A DNA stretch of 64,000 nt from positions 1-64,000 of IMG/VR virus record IMGVR_UViG_3300017963_000016, one strand, 5' to 3'. Made by a program: the position numbers and the translations under genes. Positions within the stretch are counted from its first letter, which is position 1. Each line of letters starts with the position of its first letter. The notes beneath the pieces were generated by a model, which saw only the letters and a list, made by a program, of their open reading frames with translations, was not told where the DNA came from and searched no databases. Source of the stretch: a virus. Below, in pieces: positions 24,535-33,225 of this stretch.

Positions 24535-25857
24535 TTACATTATATTTAATAAATCCCATCTCTTTTTTGGGCAATCATGCTCATCATAATAATAGTATTC
24601 AGATTTTCCCTGAGCTAAGTTTCTTACTGAGCCAATTAGTCTTAAAAAGTGAGCTAAAAAATATCTACCAAGAAAATTCTCTTTAAGGAAAGCATAGTAA
24701 TCAATGGTTTTAAATGGGCAAATAATACATCCCATTCTTACTTCTTTCTTTTGATTTTCATATTGAGGCAATGTTTTATATTCAATTTCATAAGGATTTC
24801 TTATTAGGCCTGAATCCTCAACTAATTTTTCCATTTCCTCAAAAGTCTCATGGAATAAAGGCATAACTTCATAGATTCTCATTCCCTTTCTATTACATGA
24901 AAATTTAGTTGGAATAACATGAGGATTCTTTTTTGCTCTACTTTCAGATTGATGTTTATTAATCCCAATCAATTGAATAACATTATCAGCTCTCTCTCCA
25001 AAAAATTCAAAATCTTGGAATTGAGTTGTTTTTTCAGGAATTAAGCTAGGAGCTTTCTCAATCTTAGAAATGATATAATCTGAGATTTCCTCTTTTTTCT
25101 GATATTTAAGGCTTTTAGGATATTCAATATTATTATCATTCATAAATCTAATCAATTGTTTTTTGGTAAAACAACATCTAATCTTTTCCATTAAAGGAAT
25201 AAAATATTTGCTATAGAAGATTTTAGCAGGAGCAATTTTATAAGTCTTAGTGCAATATCTTCCGAACTTCTTAGGTAATCCATTGACTTCTAAGTGAAAA
25301 GAGGCATTCTCATTTCTACTTAGGATTACTAGAGGTAATTTTAACATTTCAGCTATATACATAACATATTCCCTATCTCCAGGATGATATAGCTGAGGCT
25401 CCTCATAAAGCATTATCTCATTCCCTTTAAATTCCTCAGTATGAAGAACTTTAAGCAACATAGCTAAGCTATGTAGAGCTGAATGAACTGAGTAGATTAT
25501 CTTAACATTAGGAAAATAAAGCTCAGCCTCATCAATATTGATTAAAGTCATTCTTATTCCTTGAACTCCTTTTCTTAGAATGATCTCCTCAACTGTATTA
25601 TTTGAAATATACTCCTGATATTCTTGATAATAATTATTATATCTTTTAAGAAAAGGATATTTCTGAAAATAAGGAAGATCGATATAATTTCTAAATTCTT
25701 GTAAAAGAATCTCAGGTATATAATCTCTATTATTCCTATTCTTATTAGCATTTGTTCTATAAGAATCCCATCTTTCCTTTCCAGGCAACTCATCAAAAGA
25801 GTTAATGAAGTCTATATATTTACTTCTTAACTCCAGGTATTTTTCCTCATAATTCAT
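24535..25857 (-). CDS. PAPS-reductase-like protein with degenerate ATP loop
   Basis: The 440-residue protein resembles phage/plasmid PAPS-reductase-family proteins in its C-terminal cysteines (GCIICPF, C377 and C380; a further DCPKKRW near 429) and the Rossmann-like core. Where active members have SGGxDS, this has IIYSVHSALHSLAML (about 120-134), so ATP pyrophosphatase chemistry seems lost or altered. The residues that would bind the substrate are not clear. A family member with an intact loop is encoded 700 bp upstream, so the two may work as a catalytic and a non-catalytic subunit. Confidence 0.55.
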   Translation of the reverse strand: MNYEEKYLELRSKYIDFINSFDELPGKERWDSYRTNANKNRNNRDYIPEILLQEFRNYIDLPYFQKYPFLKRYNNYYQEYQEYISNNTVEEIILRKGVQGIRMTLINIDEAELYFPNVKIIYSVHSALHSLAMLLKVLHTEEFKGNEIMLYEEPQLYHPGDREYVMYIAEMLKLPLVILSRNENASFHLEVNGLPKKFGRYCTKTYKIAPAKIFYSKYFIPLMEKIRCCFTKKQLIRFMNDNNIEYPKSLKYQKKEEISDYIISKIEKAPSLIPEKTTQFQDFEFFGERADNVIQLIGINKHQSESRAKKNPHVIPTKFSCNRKGMRIYEVMPLFHETFEEMEKLVEDSGLIRNPYEIEYKTLPQYENQKKEVRMGCIICPFKTIDYYAFLKENFLGRYFLAHFLRLIGSVRNLAQGKSEYYYYDEHDCPKKRWDLLNIM

Positions 25858-26174
25858 TTTTTTTTCCTCCAGATTATTTTATTAAAAAAAACTGTTTTTA
25901 TATGTTATTATATATTCAACTTAAGTATTTAAATGTTTTTATAAGTTTTTATATGACAAAAAATACAGCAACATATAAAAACATACATCCCAACTTCTCC
26001 AGAATTTACCAAAACCCTCTATATCCTTAATTATCTCTGAATATTAAGGAGGATTGGAGTAAAGCGTTAACTCCTGGAGGTTTTAGAGATATTACATAAG
26101 GATTCTCACTAAGCCTCAGATAACTAGACTTTCTAGAAGATAAAAGAAAATCTTTTAAGCTTGAAAGATGAGGA
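25858..26174. promoter_or_regulatory. gene-free promoter region
   Basis: No gene is seen. The left 130 bp hold several CATATAAAAAC blocks (minus strand near 25895 and 25950, plus strand near 25975), which look like TATA boxes or operators for the gene ending at 24535. Near 26072, ACTCCTGGAGGT is a small palindrome. Confidence 0.45.
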
Positions 26175-26468
26175 TTAATTCTTTTCTCTAAAATTTTGTA
26201 TTAATTTAAGAATTTGTTTTTCAGTTATCTTTTTGTTATTTACTTCATAAAGAGTATTTGAGGCTTCTGGATATAATTTTATAATACTTTCTTCTTGGAG
26301 TAATTTCAGATTCCTCCATATATAATTTATAGAACTATGATCTTTTGAGGATATCTTTAATTCTCTTCTAATTCTCTTGGTATTGATAAATGGTTTATTT
26401 TCCTCTATTGATTTATTTATTAGGCAACATATTTGTTTAAATAAATTTTCTTGAATTGAACACATCAT
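26175..26468 (-). CDS. winged-helix-like protein (97 aa)
   Basis: I place the start at 26468 (MMCSIQENLF) because GGAG stands 8 bp before it. Helices KQICCLINKSI, NTKRIRRELKISSKDHSS and YIWRNLKLLQEESIIKL and a short strand fit a winged helix. It lies between the two PAPS-reductase-like genes and may regulate them. Confidence 0.5.
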   Translation of the reverse strand: MMCSIQENLFKQICCLINKSIEENKPFINTKRIRRELKISSKDHSSINYIWRNLKLLQEESIIKLYPEASNTLYEVNNKKITEKQILKLIQNFREKN

Positions 26469-26565
26469 TTTATTTACTCCTGAATTTTTTAGTAAAAAAA
26501 ATTCCAATAGAAATAATGGAGAGAGAGTTATAAATATTAACAGTTTAATATCAAGATTATCATTA

Positions 26566-27351
26566 TTATAGGAACTCAGTAATCTTTCTCTGATTCTTAA
26601 CTTCCTCTTTTAAATCTCTGAGAAATTTATGATTAATAACAGCAGGTTTATTTAATAGAGCCTCCCATTTAATAAATTCATTATACTTATTAATATCTGA
26701 TTCTAAAATCTTTCTATATATTTTATGTTGATAAAATGGGCAATAAAAACAGCCTGATACTCCAAATTTCTCATATAATTCATTGATTTCAATCTTAATT
26801 GCTTTTTTTTCAAAATAACGATTTCTTTCTTCAGTTGTCCAATTAAGAATTGGGAATACCATTATATCTTTATACACATGGTAATCCTCTTTAAAGAAAG
26901 TATCACTTCTATATATTTTATTTCTTCTATTACTCTCATACTTTCTTACAGCATTTAATTTATAAAAAGCTCCCTTTCCAAATTTTCTCTGTAATACTTT
27001 CTTTTGAGGCCTAAATTTTAAGTCTCTACTACACCATGTCGATCTAATACCTGGAAAGCATTTCATAACTTTTATTCTTTCAAAAAAGCCTCCTTTATGA
27101 TCTTCAGGATAAGAAATTAATAATTGTAAATCCCTTTCTTTTGCTGAATTTTTAACTATTCTAAAAGTATCCTCAAATTCAATTCCTGTATAACAAAAAA
27201 ATGGTATAAATTTATCAGTTATTTGCTGAATAATATCTAATAATAATAAAGAGTCTTTTCCTCCAGAATAGTTTAATACTAGAGGTTTTTCACTTAATTC
27301 CAATGCTTTTTTTATAACAGCCTTAGTCTCCTTAATTTTATAGGATAACAT
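26566..27351 (-). CDS. PAPS-reductase-family protein (ATP pyrophosphatase)
   Basis: The 261-residue protein has an intact loop NYSGGKDSLLLL (SGGKDS 29-34), the WCSRDLK block near 105 and a zinc- or cluster-like GCFYCPFYQ near 200. PAPS reductases, DndC/SspD-type phosphorothioation proteins and many phage homologues share these. Sulphate assimilation is unlikely here because no other pathway gene is present; sulphur-based DNA modification or a nucleotide reaction is more plausible. A cysteine desulphurase partner is not seen in the window. Confidence 0.7.
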   Translation of the reverse strand: MLSYKIKETKAVIKKALELSEKPLVLNYSGGKDSLLLLDIIQQITDKFIPFFCYTGIEFEDTFRIVKNSAKERDLQLLISYPEDHKGGFFERIKVMKCFPGIRSTWCSRDLKFRPQKKVLQRKFGKGAFYKLNAVRKYESNRRNKIYRSDTFFKEDYHVYKDIMVFPILNWTTEERNRYFEKKAIKIEINELYEKFGVSGCFYCPFYQHKIYRKILESDINKYNEFIKWEALLNKPAVINHKFLRDLKEEVKNQRKITEFL

Positions 27352-27376
27352 AATAAAAAAATAAAAAAAAATTGAT

Positions 27377-27637
27377 TTAACTTTTCTTTACTCTCTGATA
27401 TATCTGTTGAGAAAGATATGTTTTAGGAGATATCATAGCTGTTCTTAAAGCCATTGAGATTTTCTCTAATAGATCAACATCTTTCTTATATGTGAAATAT
27501 TTTTCTAATTTTTTTATTTCCATTCCTATACTTCTTAGCTCCTCATCGATCTTTTGTAAATTAGGAGCTAGCTCCTCAATCTTCTTTAAAACAATTTCTT
27601 TATTTTTTGGATTTTTTAAAATATCTTTATTAGGCAT
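27377..27637 (-). CDS. small helical protein (86 aa)
   Basis: It is coiled-coil like (KIEELAPNLQKIDEELRSIG). No family recognised. Copy 3 of the long repeat starts 72 bp upstream of its ATG. Confidence 0.5.
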   Translation of the reverse strand: MPNKDILKNPKNKEIVLKKIEELAPNLQKIDEELRSIGMEIKKLEKYFTYKKDVDLLEKISMALRTAMISPKTYLSQQIYQRVKKS

Positions 27638-27708
27638 ATATAATCTTTCCAGATTGGTTTTAATTAATAATACTCTGATTAGATTAATAAATTTGATCTA
27701 AAATCGAT

Positions 27709-27806
27709 CACTAGTCGTAAAATTTTAAGAGGAGAAAATATTTTAAATGAATCTTATAAGAGCCTGGAGGCTCCAGGTATCCAAAATAGAAAAATGCTCC
27801 TGAAAA
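27709..27806 (+). repeat. 98-bp intergenic repeat, copy 3
   Basis: It differs from copy 1 (5446-5543) at one base. The central CCTGGAGGCTCCAGG is a perfect 7-bp inverted repeat around one base; GAGCC-TGGA-GGCTC is an alternative stem. The two copies are 22 kb apart, so the identity points to selection or recent exchange. Confidence 0.85.
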
Positions 27807-27975
27807 AAATCTAGTTCTAGAGTTGAAAATGATCGAAAGCGATCAGGTAAAAGTATGAAAAACGTGTGCCGGATTTTTTAATTGATCGAAAATGATCATT
27901 TCCTCCAGATTATATTATACAGAGATTGATGAAATTTCTCCTGAGATATTTTTTTAATTTAGGTCCTTGATAAGA
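27807..27975. promoter_or_regulatory. gene-free region with paired GATC sites
   Basis: GATC occurs at 27831 and 27841 and at 27884 and 27894, two pairs each 10 bp apart, with CCGGA at 27869-27873 between them, as after copy 2. No gene is seen. Confidence 0.5.
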
Positions 27976-29397
27976 TTATATATAATAATTAGATTTATTT
28001 GTATCATTCTGGAGTTTAGGCTCCTCTTGTTGATTTGTCCTTTCTCCAGGTTTTAAAATATCTATTAGGTTTTCAAAACTCTTATTCATAGTAGATATTT
28101 CATTTGTAAGATTTGTTAATTTATCATTTACCTGTTGATTCTGATTTGCTAGAACTACTATAGCTTTCTCAAATTTATCTAATCTCTCAGAATCTTTTTT
28201 TTGATTATCCAGGATTTGATCTATTGAAGTAATTTTATCTTCAATATCTTTTATCTTATCTTCTAAATCCTCAATCTTTTCAGGTATTTGAATAATCTCA
28301 AATCCTTTTTCAACATTCTTAATTTCAGCCTCTCCCTCCCCTCTCTCTCCTGGAGGAGAATTATCTAAATCTATCTCTAAATCTGAGCCAATTATCTTAG
28401 CATTAACCCATTTACCTAAGCCTGATAATGAAGATATATCATTCTTAGTTTCGATTACTATATGAGGCTTTTTATGTAGAATTGGCTCATCTCCAATTAA
28501 TTTAAAACCCATTAATGTTAATAAATCCTTACACTTTTTTACATCATTTTCTCTATCTTTAAAATAATTGATAAATCCAGAGGCTGAGGATACTAAGCAA
28601 TCCTTTCTCTCTCTATTAAAATTAAAAGCAACTGAATCTAAATTTATCTCTAATGTATCTAAGCCTCCAAATTGGGTTTTATCAATATAAGCATAATATT
28701 TTGGTCTTGGCCAATTATTTAAAATAATAGGTTTAAAAAAATATTTTTTATTATTTAATATTTTACTATAGCTCTTATATTTTCCATCAGTTTTTTTGAT
28801 CGGTTTAAAAGATAAGAGCCAATTAGGTATTGAATCTAATGGTAATCTAAAAGAAAGATTATGAATATACTCTTTTATTATCCCTAAATATTTATTTATT
28901 CGATCATCCTGTTCTTTATTTTGGATTTGTTTAAAAGTTTTTAGATCAGTAATTCCATATTTCATATAGAATTTTCCTTGACTAGTCAATTGGTAAAAAT
29001 TAGGATAGGAGCTAGTTTGGTTTATATAGCCATTATCTTTTAGCCAATTTATATGTTTGTAAATAATAGAATAATGTATATTTAGATGTTGAGAAATCTT
29101 TAGGCCATGAAAGGTTATATCTGTCCTAGAAAAGAATTTCAAAATCTCCTGTTTTAGCTGATAGTCTTGATCTATAAGGCTAGTTTGGGTTTGACTAGAA
29201 CCTCTAGACTTTTTTATTTGCTTATTAATATAATCAATAATGTAGTTCCTGTTAATAGTTATGTATTTATTACATAATTTACATTTGGCTGTTGGCTTTT
29301 TCGGGATGTTCTTAATATCTTTAGGAGTATACTTTTGCTTTTTATAACCTCTCCTAGTTTTACAATGTTTACATTCTATAGGAATTTCTATTCTCAT
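27976..29397 (-). CDS. zinc-finger/winged-helix protein with duplicated central domain
   Basis: The 473 residues start with a four-Cys zinc finger (CKHCKTRRG, then CKLC), then a winged helix at about 80-150. A central domain of about 135 residues contains LSFRLPLDSIPNWL, KPIILNNWPRPKYY and a DVKKC block. An acidic linker and a C-terminal coiled coil (about 375-455) follow. The central domain recurs as a stand-alone protein at 45212-45697, with long DNA identity. It is probably a DNA-binding hub; no family is recognised for the central domain. Confidence 0.6.
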   Translation of the reverse strand: MRIEIPIECKHCKTRRGYKKQKYTPKDIKNIPKKPTAKCKLCNKYITINRNYIIDYINKQIKKSRGSSQTQTSLIDQDYQLKQEILKFFSRTDITFHGLKISQHLNIHYSIIYKHINWLKDNGYINQTSSYPNFYQLTSQGKFYMKYGITDLKTFKQIQNKEQDDRINKYLGIIKEYIHNLSFRLPLDSIPNWLLSFKPIKKTDGKYKSYSKILNNKKYFFKPIILNNWPRPKYYAYIDKTQFGGLDTLEINLDSVAFNFNRERKDCLVSSASGFINYFKDRENDVKKCKDLLTLMGFKLIGDEPILHKKPHIVIETKNDISSLSGLGKWVNAKIIGSDLEIDLDNSPPGERGEGEAEIKNVEKGFEIIQIPEKIEDLEDKIKDIEDKITSIDQILDNQKKDSERLDKFEKAIVVLANQNQQVNDKLTNLTNEISTMNKSFENLIDILKPGERTNQQEEPKLQNDTNKSNYYI

Positions 29398-29924
29398 TAG
29401 AATCTAAGATTATTTAGTTTAAAGTCTAATTCAGCAACTCCCTGTTGAGATTGTCTTACTAAACTCCTAATATGCTCCATATCTTCTAGCCTCTTCTTTT
29501 CTTTCTCCTTTTCAAGATTTCCAGCAAAATTAATATTATCTCCTATTTGATTTGGCTCTTCAGGTATTTTAAGTTTATTATCTTCATAATGATAATCTAG
29601 CTCACTAAAATCAAGAAAGCCTAAATTTATCATTAGATCGAAAAACCTAAAAAATTCACTATAACTAGTAAATAATCTTAATCTTGAATCTTTTTTTATA
29701 AATGGGTCGATTTGATTAAATAGATTTCGATCTTCATTAAAGCTTAGAGGAGAAAATCCTAATTCAATATCAGTCAATTTTTCTAATTTGCTTTTCAAGA
29801 GTTTGAGAAAAATCTTTAATGTTTTATTAGAAATTACTCCCATGTTTACCTGTAATTTATTAGCCTTTTTCTGAATCGCTTTTTTACTTTCTGTTATTAT
29901 TGATAATGTAGTCATACTTATCAT
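29397..29924 (-). CDS. helical protein (175 aa)
   Basis: It is helical, with two coiled-coil-like ends. Its stop codon shares a base with the ATG of the zinc-finger gene, so they are translated together and may form a complex. No family recognised. Confidence 0.5.
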   Translation of the reverse strand: MISMTTLSIITESKKAIQKKANKLQVNMGVISNKTLKIFLKLLKSKLEKLTDIELGFSPLSFNEDRNLFNQIDPFIKKDSRLRLFTSYSEFFRFFDLMINLGFLDFSELDYHYEDNKLKIPEEPNQIGDNINFAGNLEKEKEKKRLEDMEHIRSLVRQSQQGVAELDFKLNNLRF

Positions 29925-29991
29925 TCCTCCATATTTTTTTATATTGTTTTGTTTTTTTTCTGTTTTTTTCTATTTTTAGTAGATTTGGATA

Positions 29992-32211
29992 TTAAAACCA
30001 TTCTGTTATTTTTTTCTGAATATATTTCTTATTATCTCCTGTTCTCTTAGATAATAATTCATAAAACTTATTAAAAGTTCTATAATTGCTAGGTCTCCAG
30101 ATTTTAAAGTTAAAACATTTCTTAAATAAAATCAACTGTTGATAACTCATCTTTTTATGATGTTGGCCATTGATAAAATCATAAGCCATTTCTTTTGAAA
30201 AATGTTGCTTTATAAATTTAAATCTCTCTCTAAAACCTGGAAAATCTTTAAGATAGTTAATTGTTATCTCTCTAAGATATATCATTGTAATTAATCTCAT
30301 TGATTGAATACTCATTCTAATAAAAATGTTTAATTCTTTCAATTTTAATATAATATTCTCTATACGTTGTAATTTAGTGTTTTTACCAATACCTCTTAAA
30401 TATCTATCAATAACCTCATGATCTTTAGTTTTGAATATTAAATCTTCATTATCTTGAAGTTTATAGACTATCTGTTGGCTTATTCTCTGGATTTCATGAT
30501 CAATATCTTGATAATAAGTGCCTTTAGGAGCCAATTCAATATTTTTTCTTTTAAATATTTTTTTCAATAAGAGTAATCTTTTAACTGTAAGATTTGAAAT
30601 ATTTGGCTTAATATCCTGGAGAAATAATTTAAATGTATTTTTATTTAATCCTTTCAAGATCATATCTACATTATCTTTGAAATCTTTTGTTGTTAAATCT
30701 GTTTGATTATTCAAACAACTCATTAGTTTTAGAGGCAACTCTACATTACTAGTAAAGTTTGCTCTAAACTCTTTTATTTTAGGTTTTATTCTTTCCATTA
30801 GGTATTTATAATCTTGAAATGAGAAATTGAATTTAGTTAAAATCTTCAATGAGCCAATAGTCTTCATTGATTTATGCTCTATGAGTTTAATTAATTTATC
30901 CATTAAAGGAATATTTGAAATTCCTCCTTTGGTTTTTTTATTATACTCCATTATAAGAGCCTCCATATATTTAGAGATAAAATATTCTGTATAAGGTCGA
31001 TCTTCCCATTTTATTTTTTTAGATAAGAATTTAATAAAAATATAACTTAGAGGAAGATAAGAGATTTTAGTCATAATATAATCTTCCTGATCTATAAACT
31101 CCTTATCATTAAGAAAATCGTAAATGAAAGCCTCTAAATTTTTTTGCTTTTGAGTTGAGATTGTTTTTTTAGGCTCCTTAAATAATACATTTGTTTTATA
31201 TCCAATTGTTTTTGATAATAATATATCATAAATTTTGAAAAGATCGTTTTGATGTAATTCCTCTAAAATTATATCTTGGAGAATTGCTTTAAATTCTATT
31301 AAATCGAAAATCCATAGATAACCTTGAGTTATTAGGTAGCTCTGAGTAGAGAGAGTTGTTATACCTTCCAAGAATCCCTGCTTATCCTCAATAATCCTTT
31401 TAGCTATTTCCTCCTTAAATACTTTAATAGCCTTAGGCTCTCCTACATCTACTAATTTCTTTAGTAGAGGAAATGCTAAGTTCCTCCTTAAAAGCCTGGT
31501 ATCAAAATCATGCTCATACCAGGCCTGGAGATTACTACAATGCCCCCAAAATTCAGTTGTTTTATCTAATTGTTTTTCCATTTTTATATGTAAATCAAAT
31601 TGTTTATTATTTCCCTCATGTTTGCCAACATAAGCCTCAGCCATTTCATCAATAGAATTTAAGATTCTGTTGTTAGGAATTGTTTTTTTTGGATTCACAA
31701 ATAATAGATATTTACATTGATTAAATAATTGATAAGCTCCTCCCTTATTCTTTATATATATATTGGTTTGGTTATCTTGGAGCCTTAGCTGAATAAATTT
31801 ACCAATTTGAAATATAAGTTTTTCTTTTGGATTATCCCATTCAAAGTATATAAATCTATCATCTTTTGAGGGATGAGATTTATAATAATTAATAAATTTA
31901 ATATAGCTTTCAAAACCCTGCTTTATGGCTAAATTATCCCATGTGTCAAAAGTGTTTGGGGAGACTGTTCTAATAGCCTCTGCTGTTGTTCTTGGCATAT
32001 CCGTTAATCTGAAGTGTCGTTTTCCTGTAATTGATACATCAAATATAAACTCCCTACTTTTATCTTTATTTACAATCCAGATATGAGCTATATCTCCAAT
32101 TCCTAATTTATTACGATAATCATTCTTTCCTACAGCTCTAATACTATTTTTTAGCTCCCCTGAAATTAATTTTGGCTTTAACCAACTCATAAAAGATAAT
32201 ACCTGATTCAT
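29992..32211 (-). CDS. ASCH-like domain fused to a long helical repeat protein
   Basis: The 739 residues start with an ASCH-like fold (WLKPKLISGELKNSIRAVGK, then LGIGDIAHIWIV, then GFESYIKFINYY and FIYFEWDN). Near 215-275 comes WGHCSNLQAW, YDTRLLRRNLAFPLLKKL and KVFKEEIAKRI, a block I remember from many Lokiarchaeal leucine-rich or helical-repeat proteins. The rest is helical and repeat-like. ASCH domains bind RNA or modified nucleotides in known cases. It may sense host RNA or nucleotides. Confidence 0.6.
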   Translation of the reverse strand: MNQVLSFMSWLKPKLISGELKNSIRAVGKNDYRNKLGIGDIAHIWIVNKDKSREFIFDVSITGKRHFRLTDMPRTTAEAIRTVSPNTFDTWDNLAIKQGFESYIKFINYYKSHPSKDDRFIYFEWDNPKEKLIFQIGKFIQLRLQDNQTNIYIKNKGGAYQLFNQCKYLLFVNPKKTIPNNRILNSIDEMAEAYVGKHEGNNKQFDLHIKMEKQLDKTTEFWGHCSNLQAWYEHDFDTRLLRRNLAFPLLKKLVDVGEPKAIKVFKEEIAKRIIEDKQGFLEGITTLSTQSYLITQGYLWIFDLIEFKAILQDIILEELHQNDLFKIYDILLSKTIGYKTNVLFKEPKKTISTQKQKNLEAFIYDFLNDKEFIDQEDYIMTKISYLPLSYIFIKFLSKKIKWEDRPYTEYFISKYMEALIMEYNKKTKGGISNIPLMDKLIKLIEHKSMKTIGSLKILTKFNFSFQDYKYLMERIKPKIKEFRANFTSNVELPLKLMSCLNNQTDLTTKDFKDNVDMILKGLNKNTFKLFLQDIKPNISNLTVKRLLLLKKIFKRKNIELAPKGTYYQDIDHEIQRISQQIVYKLQDNEDLIFKTKDHEVIDRYLRGIGKNTKLQRIENIILKLKELNIFIRMSIQSMRLITMIYLREITINYLKDFPGFRERFKFIKQHFSKEMAYDFINGQHHKKMSYQQLILFKKCFNFKIWRPSNYRTFNKFYELLSKRTGDNKKYIQKKITEWF

Positions 32212-32420
32212 AATCCTCTCCTTAATTTTTTTCTTTTAATAAATGAATTAGCATTATTCATAGCATTTAAAATTCCCTTAGCTCCTCCAACTTTTAAAGT
32301 TGTTAGTAGTAATACCTTAGAGGCATTGATATAATCTTGATTATTTAGGAATTTGCTAAATAGCTTATTCATTTTCTTTATTATTGGTAATCTTCTAGGT
32401 TTTTTAGGTATTACATACAT
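32208..32420 (-). CDS. small basic protein (70 aa)
   Basis: It has a Pro/Arg/Lys start (IPKKPRRLPIIKKM), a helical centre and a basic end (KRKKLRRGL). It overlaps the start of the ASCH gene by 4 bp. Unknown. Confidence 0.45.
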   Translation of the reverse strand: MYVIPKKPRRLPIIKKMNKLFSKFLNNQDYINASKVLLLTTLKVGGAKGILNAMNNANSFIKRKKLRRGL

Positions 32421-32433
32421 TTAATCAATCTCC

Positions 32434-32520
32434 TTAAATTATATTCCTTTTTTTATCTTTGATTTCTCTTTTCTTATCTTTCTCTTCTAGTTTATTAATC
32501 CTTTTTTTAAGCTCCTCCAT
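32434..32520 (-). CDS. 28-residue charged helix
   Basis: The frame reads MEELKKRINKLEEKDKKREI and on to a stop. Its start overlaps the end of the gene at 32507 by 14 bp. It is a possible coiled-coil microprotein; length makes this uncertain. Confidence 0.3.
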   Translation of the reverse strand: MEELKKRINKLEEKDKKREIKDKKRNII

Positions 32521-32953
32521 TAAACCCAACTCCACTATATATAATATTCCTCCTTATAAAATAATCTTGAATAATTGGTATTATAGGCTTTATTTTTTGA
32601 TTAAGCCTCATCCTCCAATTGTTTTTAATTAATAATTTTATTGTAAATCTATTTACCTCAGATAACCTATTATCTTTAATCTCTTTTTTAAGTTTAGCTC
32701 CTGTTTCTTTTTCTGTATAGTCTATCATGCCATTCTCCAGGAGAATATAATTATCTCTTAATAAGAATGTAAATCCTGGAATAGAGGCTTGAATGATATA
32801 GCTTTCTTCAGTTAGTTTATTCATTGGTTTAATCTTATCTTTTAGATATGCTATAATATCTAATATAGGAGAGAAGTTTAAATGTTTAGAATCTAAGTAT
32901 TCCAAGATTCTAAAATTCTTTAATGTAAGTAAATAATTTTTGTAATTAGTCAT
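32507..32953 (-). CDS. small protein with paralogue at 41739 (148 aa)
   Basis: FLLRDNYILLENGMIDY and VNRFTIKLLIKNNWRMRL match FLLKNRYILLKNGEIKY and VNNFTLKLIVKNNWKLKI in the protein at 41739-42155. Helices followed by a strand pair suggest a winged-helix-like fold. Function unknown. Confidence 0.55.
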   Translation of the reverse strand: MTNYKNYLLTLKNFRILEYLDSKHLNFSPILDIIAYLKDKIKPMNKLTEESYIIQASIPGFTFLLRDNYILLENGMIDYTEKETGAKLKKEIKDNRLSEVNRFTIKLLIKNNWRMRLNQKIKPIIPIIQDYFIRRNIIYSGVGFNGGA

Positions 32954-33101
32954 TATTAAATTGCTCCCTAAGTAGATTGATTAGTTTGTTCCTCTCCTTA
33001 ATAACATTCTCTTTTGATATTTCTTGATCTTCAGCTTTTTTCTTTTCAGCCTCATAATCCTTATCTTCATAAAAATAATCTGGATTAGGTTTATATCCCA
33101 T
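32946..33101 (-). CDS. small charged protein (51 aa)
   Basis: The frame reads MGYKPNPDYFYEDKDYEAEK and on; an alternative ATG lies 6 bp upstream. Its stop overlaps the next start in an ATGACTAA arrangement, which supports translation. GGAGG lies upstream. Confidence 0.5.
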   Translation of the reverse strand: MGYKPNPDYFYEDKDYEAEKKKAEDQEISKENVIKERNKLINLLREQFNND

Positions 33102-33225
33102 TATCATAATCCTCCTTATAGCTTTTCTTTTTTCTCCTTAATTTCCAATGCTTTTCACACATTAACTTATCTTTATATCTTTTTTCATTACAGCCTTTTA
33201 TTATACATTTGTTTTGATTATTCAT
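33091..33225 (-). CDS. small zinc-binding protein (44 aa)
   Basis: CIIKGCNEKRYKDKLMCEKH gives C-x4-C-x10-C-x2-H, a compact zinc knuckle seen in many phage and host microproteins. Its start shares a base with the stop of the uracil-DNA glycosylase gene. Confidence 0.55.
   Translation of the reverse strand: MNNQNKCIIKGCNEKRYKDKLMCEKHWKLRRKKKSYKEDYDNGI

Noticed and set aside
24535-27351. Sulphate assimilation genes
   Set aside because: No sulphite reductase, kinase or sulphurylase is present, and the proteins resemble phage/plasmid forms.
5446-27806. The three long repeats read as a CRISPR array or as IS ends
   Set aside because: They are single, kilobases apart, in the same direction, without spacers or a transposase between them.
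5446-27806. Small peptide encoded in the 98-bp repeat
   Set aside because: After the common ATG the frames differ in length (6, 6 and 18 codons) and sequence, so there is no conserved peptide.
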